Assembly (NCBI RefSeq): GCF_001269925.1
Contig: NZ_LHVO01000058.1
Coordinates: 124,001 to 188,000, forward strand
Source of the DNA: Pseudomonas sp. MIACH
Lineage (GTDB): Bacteria > Pseudomonadota > Gammaproteobacteria > Pseudomonadales > Pseudomonadaceae
DNA: 64,000 nt
Direction: 5' to 3'
Part shown: piece by piece, positions 26,092-33,385 of the stretch
How positions within the stretch are numbered: position 1 is the first letter of the stretch
How the letters are laid out: the number at the start of each line of letters is the position of its first letter
Position numbers and translations under genes: made by a program
Notes under the pieces: model-generated
Database searches by the model: none
What the model saw: only the letters and a program-made list of their open reading frames with translations
What the model was told of the DNA's origin: nothing

Positions 26092-26169
26092 GCTTGCTCC
26101 CGATAGCGGTGGGTCAGTCAATACAGGTGTCGACTGGCACGCCCTCATCGGAAGCAAGCCCCTTCCCTC
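26092..26169. repeat. REPIN between binding protein and permease genes
   Basis: Left arm GTGGGAGGGGGCTTGCTCCC intact; right arm TCGGAAGCAAGCCCCTTCCCTC has drifted by a few bases. As in other ABC operons, a hairpin at this position probably stabilises the binding-protein message so that it is made in excess over the membrane subunits. Confidence 0.87.
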
Positions 26170-26203
26170 AGCGGGATGTCTGCGGCCTTTAGAGATGCTC
26201 CCC

Positions 26204-26905
26204 ATGAACGAACTCTTCAACCTGCAAGGCTACGGCCCGATGCTGGCCCAGGGTGCCTGGATGACGGTCAAGCTGGCGTTCCTCGCGCTGACCCTGAGCC
26301 TCACCCTGGGCCTGATCGCTGCCGGTGCCAAACTCTCCAGCGCCCGATGGCTGCGGGTGCCGGCCACGCTGTACACCACGCTGATCCGTAGCGTGCCGGA
26401 CCTGGTGCTGATCCTGCTGATTTTCTACAGCCTGCAACTGTGGCTCAACGACCTGAGCGAAGTGTTCGGTTGGGACTACTTTGAAATCGACCCATTTACC
26501 GCCGGGGTCATCACCCTGGGGTTTATCTACGGCGCGTATTTCACCGAGAACTTCCGTGGCGCGATCCTCAGTGTGCCGGTCGGCCAGCTCGAAGCCGCCA
26601 CCGCCTACGGCCTGAGCCGCTGGCAGCGTTTTCACCTGGTGCTGTTCCCGCAGTTGATGCGCTTTGCCCTGCCGGGCCTGGGCAATAACTGGCTGGTGCT
26701 GCTCAAGTCCACGGCGCTGGTGTCGATCATCGGCCTGTCGGACCTGGTCAAGGCCGCGCAGAACGCCGGCAAGACCACCAACGAGCCGTTGTACTTCCTG
26801 ATCCTCGCGGGCCTGGTGTACCTGGTGATCACCACCCTCTCCAACCGCATCTTCAAGCGCCTCGAACGGCGCTATAACCTCGGCATCAAGGGGATGGCGC
26901 GATGA
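26204..26905 (+). CDS. Polar amino acid ABC permease (HisQ type)
   Basis: A permease of about 233 residues with five TM helices and the EAA loop (QLEAATAYGLSRWQRFHLVL). I take the ATG at 26204 (MNELFNLQGY) rather than 26195 because the AGAGA sequence is correctly spaced for it and too close to the other. Its stop overlaps the second permease start (ATGA). Forms the membrane channel with the next gene product. Confidence 0.87.
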   Translation: MNELFNLQGYGPMLAQGAWMTVKLAFLALTLSLTLGLIAAGAKLSSARWLRVPATLYTTLIRSVPDLVLILLIFYSLQLWLNDLSEVFGWDYFEIDPFTAGVITLGFIYGAYFTENFRGAILSVPVGQLEAATAYGLSRWQRFHLVLFPQLMRFALPGLGNNWLVLLKSTALVSIIGLSDLVKAAQNAGKTTNEPLYFLILAGLVYLVITTLSNRIFKRLERRYNLGIKGMAR

Positions 26906-27615
26906 TCGAACTGTTCCAGCAATACGGCCTGGCCTACCTGTTCAGCGACGGCGCCGGGTTGTCCGGCGTTGCCATGACCTTGTGGCTGTTCATTATCTCG
27001 GTGGTGCTTGGGTTTTTCCTGTCGATCCCCCTGGCGCTGGCGCGCGTATCGGCGCACTTCTGGCTGCGCTGGCCGGTGGAGGTCTACACCTACCTGTTTC
27101 GCGGCACGCCGCTGTATATCCAACTGCTGATTTGCTACACCGGGCTGTACAGCCTGGAGGTGGTGCAGGACAACGCCCTGCTCAACCAGTTTTTCCGCAA
27201 TGCCCTCAACTGCACCCTGCTGGCCTTTGTGCTCAACACCTGCGCCTACACCGTGGAAATCTTCGCCGGGGCCATCCGCAACATTCCCCACGGCGAACTC
27301 GAAGCGGCGCGCGCCTATGGCCTGCATGGCTGGCGCCTCAATCTGTTTGTGGTGGTGCCTGCCGCACTGCGCCGGGCGCTGCCGGCCTACAGCAATGAAA
27401 TGATCCTGATGCTGCACGCCACGTCGCTGGCGTTTACCGCCACCGTCGCCGACATCCTCAAGGTGGCGCGCGATGCAAATGCCGAGACGTTCCTGACGTT
27501 CCAGGCCTTCGGCATCGCTGCCCTGCTCTACATGCTGCTGTCCTTTGCACTGGTGGGCCTGTTCCGACTGGCCGAACGTCGCTGGATGCGTTTTCTTGTT
27601 CCTACCCGAGGCTAA
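26902..27615 (+). CDS. Polar amino acid ABC permease (HisM type)
   Basis: A 237-residue permease with five TM helices and the EAA motif ELEAARAYGLHGWRLNLFVV. TYLFRGTPLYIQLLICYTG is the conserved HisM segment. It overlaps the preceding permease by four bases and is followed 3 bp later by the ATPase start. Likely substrate arginine/ornithine/citrulline, from context only. Confidence 0.88.
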   Translation: MIELFQQYGLAYLFSDGAGLSGVAMTLWLFIISVVLGFFLSIPLALARVSAHFWLRWPVEVYTYLFRGTPLYIQLLICYTGLYSLEVVQDNALLNQFFRNALNCTLLAFVLNTCAYTVEIFAGAIRNIPHGELEAARAYGLHGWRLNLFVVVPAALRRALPAYSNEMILMLHATSLAFTATVADILKVARDANAETFLTFQAFGIAALLYMLLSFALVGLFRLAERRWMRFLVPTRG

Positions 27616-27618
27616 CCC

Positions 27619-28449
27619 ATGAATCAGTCCGCGCAGGCCCTGGCCACTTATCCTGTCGATGTCCCCGTTCCCAAGGCTGCAACTGCTGCCATCAAGCTGC
27701 AAGTCGAAGGCATCCATAAACGCTACGGCGAACACGAAGTGCTCAAGGGCGTGTCCCTCAACGCCCGCAACGGCGATGTGATCAGCCTGATCGGTGCCAG
27801 CGGCTCGGGCAAAAGCACCCTGCTGCGCTGCATCAATTTTCTCGAACAGCCGGACGCCGGCGTGATCACCCTGGACGGCATCAGCATCGAAATGCGCCAG
27901 GGCCGCGCCGGCACCCGCGCGCCGCACCAGCAACAATTGCAGAACCTGCGCACACGCCTGGCCATGGTGTTCCAGCACTTCAACCTTTGGAGCCACATGA
28001 CCGTGCTGGAAAACATCACCATGGCACCGCGCCGGGTGCTGGGCGTCAGTGCGGCCGACGCGGAAAAACGCGCGCGCATGTACCTCGACAAGGTCGGCCT
28101 GCCGGGCCGCGTGGCCGATCAGTACCCGGCGTTCCTGTCCGGCGGCCAGCAACAGCGCGTGGCCATTGCGCGGGCCCTGGCTATGGAGCCGGAAATCATT
28201 CTGTTCGATGAACCCACCTCCGCCCTCGACCCCGAACTTGTAGGAGAAGTCCTCAAAGTCATACAGACGTTGGCTGAGGAAGGTCGTACCATGCTGATGG
28301 TCACCCACGAAATGGGCTTTGCCCGCCAGGTGTCCAGCCAAGTGCTGTTCTTGCATCAGGGCCGAGTCGAGGAACAAGGCGGCGCCGAGATCCTCGACCA
28401 CCCCAACAGCGAGCGCTTGCAGCAATTTCTTTCCAACCGTTTGAAGTGA
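27619..28449 (+). CDS. Polar amino acid ABC ATPase (HisP type)
   Basis: A 276-residue ATPase energising the transporter: Walker A GASGSGKSTLL, signature LSGGQQQRVAIARALAM, Walker B ILFDEPTSALDPELVGEV and His switch VTHEMGFARQV. A Pro/Ala-rich tail of about 25 residues precedes the domain and is longer than in HisP. The fingerprint MRQGRAGTRAPHQQQLQNLR is typical of basic amino acid importers. Confidence 0.9.
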   Translation: MNQSAQALATYPVDVPVPKAATAAIKLQVEGIHKRYGEHEVLKGVSLNARNGDVISLIGASGSGKSTLLRCINFLEQPDAGVITLDGISIEMRQGRAGTRAPHQQQLQNLRTRLAMVFQHFNLWSHMTVLENITMAPRRVLGVSAADAEKRARMYLDKVGLPGRVADQYPAFLSGGQQQRVAIARALAMEPEIILFDEPTSALDPELVGEVLKVIQTLAEEGRTMLMVTHEMGFARQVSSQVLFLHQGRVEEQGGAEILDHPNSERLQQFLSNRLK

Positions 28450-28454
28450 ACCCC

Positions 28455-28952
28455 ATGGATACCAAGGCCAACGGACCCCATACCTCCCCTGCGCTGGATC
28501 GCATCGATGAGGCGATCATCGAAGTGCTGCGCCACCAGGGCCGTATCACCTACGAAAAGCTCTCGTCACTGGTGCACCTCACTCCCAGGCCCTGCCTGGA
28601 ACGGGTGCGCAAGCTGGAGCGACGCGGGGTGATTCGTGGGTACGGGGCAATCATCGATGTACAGATGGTCTCGCCAGGGTTGTCCCTGCTGGTGCTGGTG
28701 GCCTTGTCCAACCAGAGCGGGCGCTCGGCGCAAAAGGCCTTCGAAGCGTGTATGAAGGCCTGCCCCCAGGTGTTCGAATGCCAGTTGATCAGCGGTCCGT
28801 TCGACTACAGCCTGCGCATGCGCTGCCGGGATATGGAGCACTACCGGGTGGTATCGGAGATCTGGCTGAACAATGATGAGTTGCACATCGATAAGTTGGT
28901 GGCACATCCGGAGTTGGCGGTGGTGAAAAATACCGCCATCGAGCTGGCCTGA
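28455..28952 (+). CDS. Lrp/AsnC-family transcriptional regulator
   Basis: A regulator of about 165 residues with N-terminal HTH (LDRIDEAIIEVLRHQGRITYEKL, LTPRPCLERVRKLERRGVI) and C-terminal RAM domain (CQLISGPFDYSLRMRCRDM). Two starts are possible: GTG at 28446, overlapping the ATPase stop, or ATG at 28455, which I prefer because GAAG is 8 bases upstream. As last gene of the transporter operon it most likely senses arginine/ornithine/citrulline and controls this cluster. Confidence 0.85.
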   Translation: MDTKANGPHTSPALDRIDEAIIEVLRHQGRITYEKLSSLVHLTPRPCLERVRKLERRGVIRGYGAIIDVQMVSPGLSLLVLVALSNQSGRSAQKAFEACMKACPQVFECQLISGPFDYSLRMRCRDMEHYRVVSEIWLNNDELHIDKLVAHPELAVVKNTAIELA

Positions 28953-28983
28953 GCCCCACTCGCCAAGCCAATGAGGATCGAAT

Positions 28984-29081
28984 GTGGGAGGGGCGGTGCG
29001 ACGATTCGACTTGCTCCCGATAGCGGTGGGTCAGTGAAAGATGAGCTGACTGACACACTGCTATCGGGAGCCCCGTCCCAC
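28984..29081. repeat. Variant REPIN with altered arms
   Basis: Left side reads GTGGGAGGGG, then 16 extra bases (CGGTGCGACGATTCGA), then CTTGCTCCCGATAGC. The right side reads GCTATCGGGAG-CCCCGTCCCAC and lacks the CAAG of the normal arm. Both arms differ from the four regular copies in this window. Confidence 0.8.
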
Positions 29082-29085
29082 ATTT

Positions 29086-29919
29086 TTAACCATGCCCGCT
29101 TAAGATTTTCTTACCTTGGCGCGCCCCCACCAGCTTCGCCTGCCCATCCTTCTGCTTCCCCGTACGCGCCTCGCTGATCAACCCCGGGATCAACTTGCCC
29201 TCCGGCAGATTCTTCCAGAACCGACTCGGCAAGTGCCCTTCCATCACCTTGGGGTTCAACCGCGCCGGGTTGAAAATGTGGCTGTAGTAGGTCAGCCACA
29301 TCGCGCTGTGGGGATCCTCGACATTCTGTGCCAGCTGCCGCCACGCCTCGGGGCACTCACGCTGGTGGATCAACTGCTCGCCGTCGTAATACACCCCGTC
29401 CAACGGCGTGGCGATCATCCAGCGATGGCGCCCCATGCGCCCGACAAAATGCTGGCTGGCCGATTTGAGGATGTCATGGGCCGGCTCGTGCCACGCCACG
29501 TATTCCGGCAACTCAGGCCCCGCCCCTGCCGGCAAGGCGATAAAGCGCACAAACGCATGCAGGTGATGGGCCTCACGGCTGACCTGCTTGATGCGCCGCT
29601 GCAGCTCACTGCCGAGCTTGTCCCCCGCCAGCATCGCGGTGCGGTCGCCATGGCTGACGCGCCACAACACCTCATACAACAGACTCCAACGCTGATCACC
29701 TTGGTAGCAGGCGGCCGACTCCAGCAACTCCAGCAGCGCCTTGGGAATCCGCGCCTGGAACGGCCCCAAGCCTTCGGGAATCGGCTCATCGGTGGCAAAC
29801 AGGTCCGCCGCCTGTACCTCGCCCCAGCTCACCTGGCTGGGGTCGACCTGATGGCTGAGCAGCCAACGCGCCTGTTCGCGCCAGGTGCTGAAGAGGTTGT
29901 CGCATTCCAGGCTGATCAT
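29086..29919 (-). CDS. Putative DNA repair/metabolism protein linked to radical SAM partner (TIGR03915-like)
   Basis: A 277-residue soluble protein of the family found beside the radical-SAM DNA repair protein. Recognisable parts: LLYEVLWRVSHGDRTAMLAG, MREA-like KQVSREAHHLHAFVRFIAL, WYPEHDI-type EPAHDILKSASQHFVGRMG and the C-terminal LPSRFWKNLPEGKLIPGLI. In other bacteria a uracil-DNA glycosylase domain is attached or encoded nearby; here it is absent. I start it at the ATG at 29919, which overlaps the partner's stop (ATGA); a GTG at 29925 is the alternative. Function is inferred from the pairing. Confidence 0.8.
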   Translation of the reverse strand: MISLECDNLFSTWREQARWLLSHQVDPSQVSWGEVQAADLFATDEPIPEGLGPFQARIPKALLELLESAACYQGDQRWSLLYEVLWRVSHGDRTAMLAGDKLGSELQRRIKQVSREAHHLHAFVRFIALPAGAGPELPEYVAWHEPAHDILKSASQHFVGRMGRHRWMIATPLDGVYYDGEQLIHQRECPEAWRQLAQNVEDPHSAMWLTYYSHIFNPARLNPKVMEGHLPSRFWKNLPEGKLIPGLISEARTGKQKDGQAKLVGARQGKKILSGHG

Positions 29920-31136
29920 CCCCACAGCCCCATCTGCTGCGGCTGCGGGCGGTCGCGCAGTTGCTCGCGCAGCAGCACGCTGGTGCTGTCCGCCTGCTGC
30001 GGATGGTAGTCACTGGTGATGAAAAACGGCTTGGCCTTGGCCAGCACACAACGCATGCGGGCCAGGTCTTCAAAGCGGATCTTGCGTTCGCGGCGCAGGT
30101 CCACCAGGCGTTGGGTGGTGCGCAGGCCGATCCCTGGGATGCGGGCGATCAAGGTCGGCTCGGCGCGATTCAGGTCCAGCGGGAACACCTCGCGGTGTTC
30201 CAGGGCCCAGGCCAGCTTGGGGTCGATATCCAATGCCAGGTGGCCAGGGCCTTCGAACAGTTCGTTGGCGCTGAAGCCGTAGCTGCGCAGCAGGAAGTCG
30301 GCCTGATACAAACGGTGCTCGCGCATCAACGGTGGTGCGGCCAGGGGCACGCTCTTCGGGCTGTTGGGGATGGGACTGAAGGCCGAGTAGTACACGCGGC
30401 GCAGTTTGAAGTTGCCATACAGCGCCTCGGCACTGTGAAGGATGGTGCTGTCGTCGGTCTCGTCGGCGCCAACGATCATCTGGGTGCTCTGCCCGGCCGG
30501 GGCGAAACGCGGCGCGCGGGGTTCGTTCAGGACCGTCTGCTCGCCGGTGTAGATGGTCTGCATGGCCTGCTTGATCGAGACGATCTGTTTTTCCGGCGCC
30601 AGGGTTTGCAGGCTGGCATCGGTGGGCAGTTCGATGTTGACACTGAGGCGGTCGGCGTAGCGCCCGGCCTCGGCAATCAGTGCCGGGTCGGCTTCGGGGA
30701 TGGTCTTGAGGTGGATGTAACCGCGAAAGTCATGCTCTTCGCGCAGCAGCTTGGCCACCCGCACCAATTGCTCCATGGTGTAGTCGGCCGAACGAATGAT
30801 GCCGGAGCTGAGAAACAACCCGCTGACGCAGTTGCGCTTGTAGAAATCCAGGGTCAGCGTGACCACCTCCTCCGGGCTGAAGCGTGCACGAGGCACGTCG
30901 CTGGAGCGGCGGTTGACGCAATATTGGCAGTCGTAGAGACAGAAGTTGGTGAGCAGCACCTTGAGCAGCGACACGCAACGACCGTCCGGCGTGTAGCTAT
31001 GACAGATGCCCATGCCATCGGTGGACCCCAGCCCCGCCTTGCCCTCCGAACTGCGCTTGGGCGCGCCACTGCTGGCGCAGGAAGCGTCGTACTTGGCGGC
31101 ATCGGCGAGGATGCTGAGTTTTTCGATCAACTGCAT
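29916..31136 (-). CDS. Putative DNA modification/repair radical SAM protein (TIGR03916-like)
   Basis: A 406-residue radical SAM enzyme. The 4Fe-4S motif is CLYDCQYC at about 87-94, followed by the barrel, and a C-terminal helix-hairpin-helix (RIPGIGLRTTQRLVDLRRER, FEDLARMRCVLAKAKPFF) suited to DNA binding. The N-terminus MQLIEKLSILADAAKYDASC is conserved in the family. It is first of a two-gene operon with the TIGR03915-like protein and has a strong LexA box over its promoter. Eight Cs directly precede the ATG and no Shine-Dalgarno is present. Confidence 0.85.
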   Translation of the reverse strand: MQLIEKLSILADAAKYDASCASSGAPKRSSEGKAGLGSTDGMGICHSYTPDGRCVSLLKVLLTNFCLYDCQYCVNRRSSDVPRARFSPEEVVTLTLDFYKRNCVSGLFLSSGIIRSADYTMEQLVRVAKLLREEHDFRGYIHLKTIPEADPALIAEAGRYADRLSVNIELPTDASLQTLAPEKQIVSIKQAMQTIYTGEQTVLNEPRAPRFAPAGQSTQMIVGADETDDSTILHSAEALYGNFKLRRVYYSAFSPIPNSPKSVPLAAPPLMREHRLYQADFLLRSYGFSANELFEGPGHLALDIDPKLAWALEHREVFPLDLNRAEPTLIARIPGIGLRTTQRLVDLRRERKIRFEDLARMRCVLAKAKPFFITSDYHPQQADSTSVLLREQLRDRPQPQQMGLWG

Positions 31137-31149
31137 GGGGGGGGCTACC

Positions 31150-31194
31150 GATACTGGTTTTTTGTACAGTATCAGCCAGCCCCCCGTGTCACAA
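31150..31194 (-). promoter_or_regulatory. SOS promoter: LexA box overlapping the -10 of the radical SAM operon
   Basis: GATACTG-N10-CAGTATC (31150-31173) contains the LexA form CTG-N10-CAG with perfect 7-bp arms and an AT-rich centre. On the minus strand a -35 TTGTGA (31189-31194) and -10 TACTGT (31166-31171) are 17 bp apart, so the box covers the -10 and the start site. The operon start codon is at 31136. Confidence 0.85.
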
Positions 31195-31204
31195 GTGCAG
31201 CCTG

Positions 31205-32542
31205 TCAGCTGGCGGTGGCCAGGAGCAGATCCTGCACCGAACGCCCCTTGCCACGGCTACGGTCGTTTTCAAACAGCGACGCCGCAATCTCGTCCGCACG
31301 AATCGGCAGTACCGACAGCAACGTATCGCTCAGGCCATGACTGGCCTGGCTGAAGCCCTGGATGTAGATGCCGGCCTTGCAGCGCTCATCGGTGACGATG
31401 CGGTAGTCGCGGGCGACTTCAAAATCACCCAGATACTCTTCCAGTGGCGCCAGCAGTGCGCGGTGCGTCTCGCGCTCGTAACCGGTGGCAAGGATCACCG
31501 CATCGTAATGGTTGACGCTGGTTTCGCCGTTGGCGTTGTTGCGCAGGGCCAGTTCGATGCCCAAGGGGCCGGGGGTGGCCTTCTCGACCACGGTCATGGT
31601 GCGGAAGGCCTGGCGGGCGATGCCGGAGACTTTCTGGCGGTAGAAAATCCCGTAGATGCGCTCGATCAGGTCCAGGTCGACCACCGAATAGTTGGTGTTC
31701 TGGTACTCGGCGACCAGGCGCTCGCGCTCGGCACCGACTTGCTGGAACACCAGGTCGGTAAACGCTGGCGAGAACACTTCGTTGACGAACGGGCTGTCAT
31801 CGGCCGGCTTGAGCGCCGAACCGCGCAGGATCATGTCGACCTGCACCGACGGGAAGCTGTCATTGAGGTCGATAAAGGCTTCCGCCGCGCTCTGGCCACC
31901 GCCGATGATCGCGATGCGCATCGCCTTGCCGTCCACGCACGGCTGGGTGGCCATGCGTTCCAGGTATTGGGAATGGTGGAACACCCGGCCGTCGTCCTTG
32001 AGGGCCTTGAACGCTTCGGGAATACGCGGCGTGCCACCGGCGCTGACCACCACCGAACGGGTGGTGCGCACATGCTGCTCGCCCAGCGCATCGCGGGAGA
32101 TCACGCGCAGCGCCTCGACCTGCTGCTGGTGCAGGATCGGCTCGATGGCCAGCACTTCCTCGCCGTAGCGGGCCTGGGCCTGGAACTGCCCCGCAACCCA
32201 GCGCAGGTAGTCGTTGTACTCCATGCGGCACGGGTAAAAGGTGCCCAGGTTGATGAAGTCCACCAGACGACCGTGGGCTTTCAGGTAATTGACGAAGGAA
32301 TACGGGCTGGTGGGGTTGCGCAGGGTCACCAGGTCCTTGAGGAACGAAATCTGCAATTCGCTCTGGGTCACCAGGGTATTGCCGTGCCAGCGATAGTCGG
32401 CCTGTTTGTCGAGAAACAGCACGTCCAGTTTGCCCTGCGCCTTTTCACGCTCCTGCAGGGCGATGGCCAGCGCCAGGTTCGAAGGGCCAAAACCGATACC
32501 GATCAGGTCGTGAACCGCGGGCGAAGCAATTGCCTGTGTCAT
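31205..32542 (-). CDS. pvdA: L-ornithine N5-monooxygenase
   Basis: A 445-residue FAD/NADPH hydroxylase making N5-hydroxyornithine for pyoverdine. FAD motif GIGFGPSNLALAIAL, NADPH motif IIGGGQSAAEAFIDL and the ATGY motif ILATGYERE are present. I choose the ATG at 32542 (MTQAIASPAVHDL), preceded by GAGGA; the frame extends 20 codons upstream without an initiation signal. A PvdS (IS) box lies 84 bp upstream. It stands alone on its transcript, separated from fpvI by 119 bp. Confidence 0.95.
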   Translation of the reverse strand: MTQAIASPAVHDLIGIGFGPSNLALAIALQEREKAQGKLDVLFLDKQADYRWHGNTLVTQSELQISFLKDLVTLRNPTSPYSFVNYLKAHGRLVDFINLGTFYPCRMEYNDYLRWVAGQFQAQARYGEEVLAIEPILHQQQVEALRVISRDALGEQHVRTTRSVVVSAGGTPRIPEAFKALKDDGRVFHHSQYLERMATQPCVDGKAMRIAIIGGGQSAAEAFIDLNDSFPSVQVDMILRGSALKPADDSPFVNEVFSPAFTDLVFQQVGAERERLVAEYQNTNYSVVDLDLIERIYGIFYRQKVSGIARQAFRTMTVVEKATPGPLGIELALRNNANGETSVNHYDAVILATGYERETHRALLAPLEEYLGDFEVARDYRIVTDERCKAGIYIQGFSQASHGLSDTLLSVLPIRADEIAASLFENDRSRGKGRSVQDLLLATAS

Positions 32543-32625
32543 TCCAGTGTCCTCTGGATAAGCCCCTTGGCGGTGGGGCGGGAATACCTTCAAGACCTGC
32601 ACAACAGGTCATGTGTTGATAGGAA

Positions 32626-32649
32626 ACGAGGACAGTGAAATAAAATTTA
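32626..32649 (-). promoter_or_regulatory. PvdS (iron-starvation) box of pvdA
   Basis: On the minus strand TAAAT-N16-CGT, the consensus for the PvdS sigma factor. A palindrome CTGATCA-G-TGATCAG (32651-32665), just beyond it at the fpvI stop, may help end the fpvI message. Confidence 0.8.
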
Positions 32650-32661
32650 CCTGATCAGTGA

Positions 32662-33144
32662 TCAGTGCGCGTCCCACTCGCGCATCCGCACCCGGCAATG
32701 CTTCATGGCGTTGACGATGTGTTTTTCCACCAGGCTGCGGGAAATGCCCAGGTGTGCGGCGATTTGCAGGTGGCTCAGGCCATCGAGTTTGCGCAGCAGG
32801 AAGCTGTCGCGACAGGCCGCCGGCAACTCGGCCAGGGCACGTTCGAGCATCTCCAGGCGCAGGCCGTGATCGTGAGTGGTATGGGGGGGGCAGGCCGCGA
32901 AGCGTCCTTCGCTGTCCAGCACCTCCAGGGGCTCGACCTGGCGCAAGGCGTTGCGTCGATGGCCGTCGATCACCAGATTGAGCGCGGTGCGGTACAAAAA
33001 CGCACGAGGCTGGTGGATCGGGGTCGCACTGGAACGCTCCAGCACCCGCACATAAGCGTCATGCACCACATCCTCGGCCACCTGACGGTTGCCCAGCTTG
33101 GCGTTGAGGAAACACACCAGCTCGCGATAGTAGCTTTCCAACAT
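32662..33144 (-). CDS. fpvI: ECF sigma factor FpvI
   Basis: A 160-residue extracytoplasmic-function sigma factor of the iron-uptake group: region 2 (LGNRQVAEDVVHDAYVRVLE, FLYRTALNLVIDGHRRN) and region 4 (LPAACRDSFLLRKLDGLSHL, IAAHLGISRSLVEKHIVNAM). Its place between pvdA and pvdRT-opmQ is that of fpvI, which drives the ferripyoverdine receptor gene when FpvR relays binding of ferripyoverdine. It is too short and too different for PvdS. FpvR and FpvA are outside the window. A Fur-like box is 74-92 bp upstream. Confidence 0.85.
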   Translation of the reverse strand: MLESYYRELVCFLNAKLGNRQVAEDVVHDAYVRVLERSSATPIHQPRAFLYRTALNLVIDGHRRNALRQVEPLEVLDSEGRFAACPPHTTHDHGLRLEMLERALAELPAACRDSFLLRKLDGLSHLQIAAHLGISRSLVEKHIVNAMKHCRVRMREWDAH

Positions 33145-33217
33145 GACTCCCGATCGCCGGGTGGCGGCATTAGGTCCTGTAGGCCATTCAGTAATGGCAG
33201 TTTGGGTAGGTGCAATT

Positions 33218-33236
33218 TATAGTAATTCTCATCTAC
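33218..33236. promoter_or_regulatory. Fur-like box in the fpvI/pvdR divergent region
   Basis: TATAGTAATTCTCATCTAC; the complement GTAGATGAGAATTACTATA has the GAGAATTA core frequent in Pseudomonas Fur boxes. It lies on the fpvI side of the gap. No IS box is seen for fpvI, consistent with direct Fur control. Confidence 0.55.
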
Positions 33237-33306
33237 TTTTAACCCAGACTTACATTTACCCGCGTATTTTTTATCCCTCAGCGCGGTCACCGCTTACCCA
33301 GCGGCC

Positions 33307-33330
33307 TAAATCCTCGGGCAATTCTCTCGT
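33307..33330 (+). promoter_or_regulatory. PvdS (iron-starvation) box of pvdRT-opmQ
   Basis: TAAAT-N16-CGT with exactly the same spacing as the pvdA box, ending 55 bp before the pvdR start. Confidence 0.8.
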
Positions 33331-33385
33331 TTAACTGTCAGCTCTGCGCAACTGCGCTCCGAACTTTCCTGGCTGGAACCTAAGC

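Noticed and set aside
26872..28425. 517-codon minus-strand frame opposite the permease and ATPase genes
   Set aside because: Mirror frame of an intact ABC ATPase and permease; low-complexity Gln/His/Gly composition.
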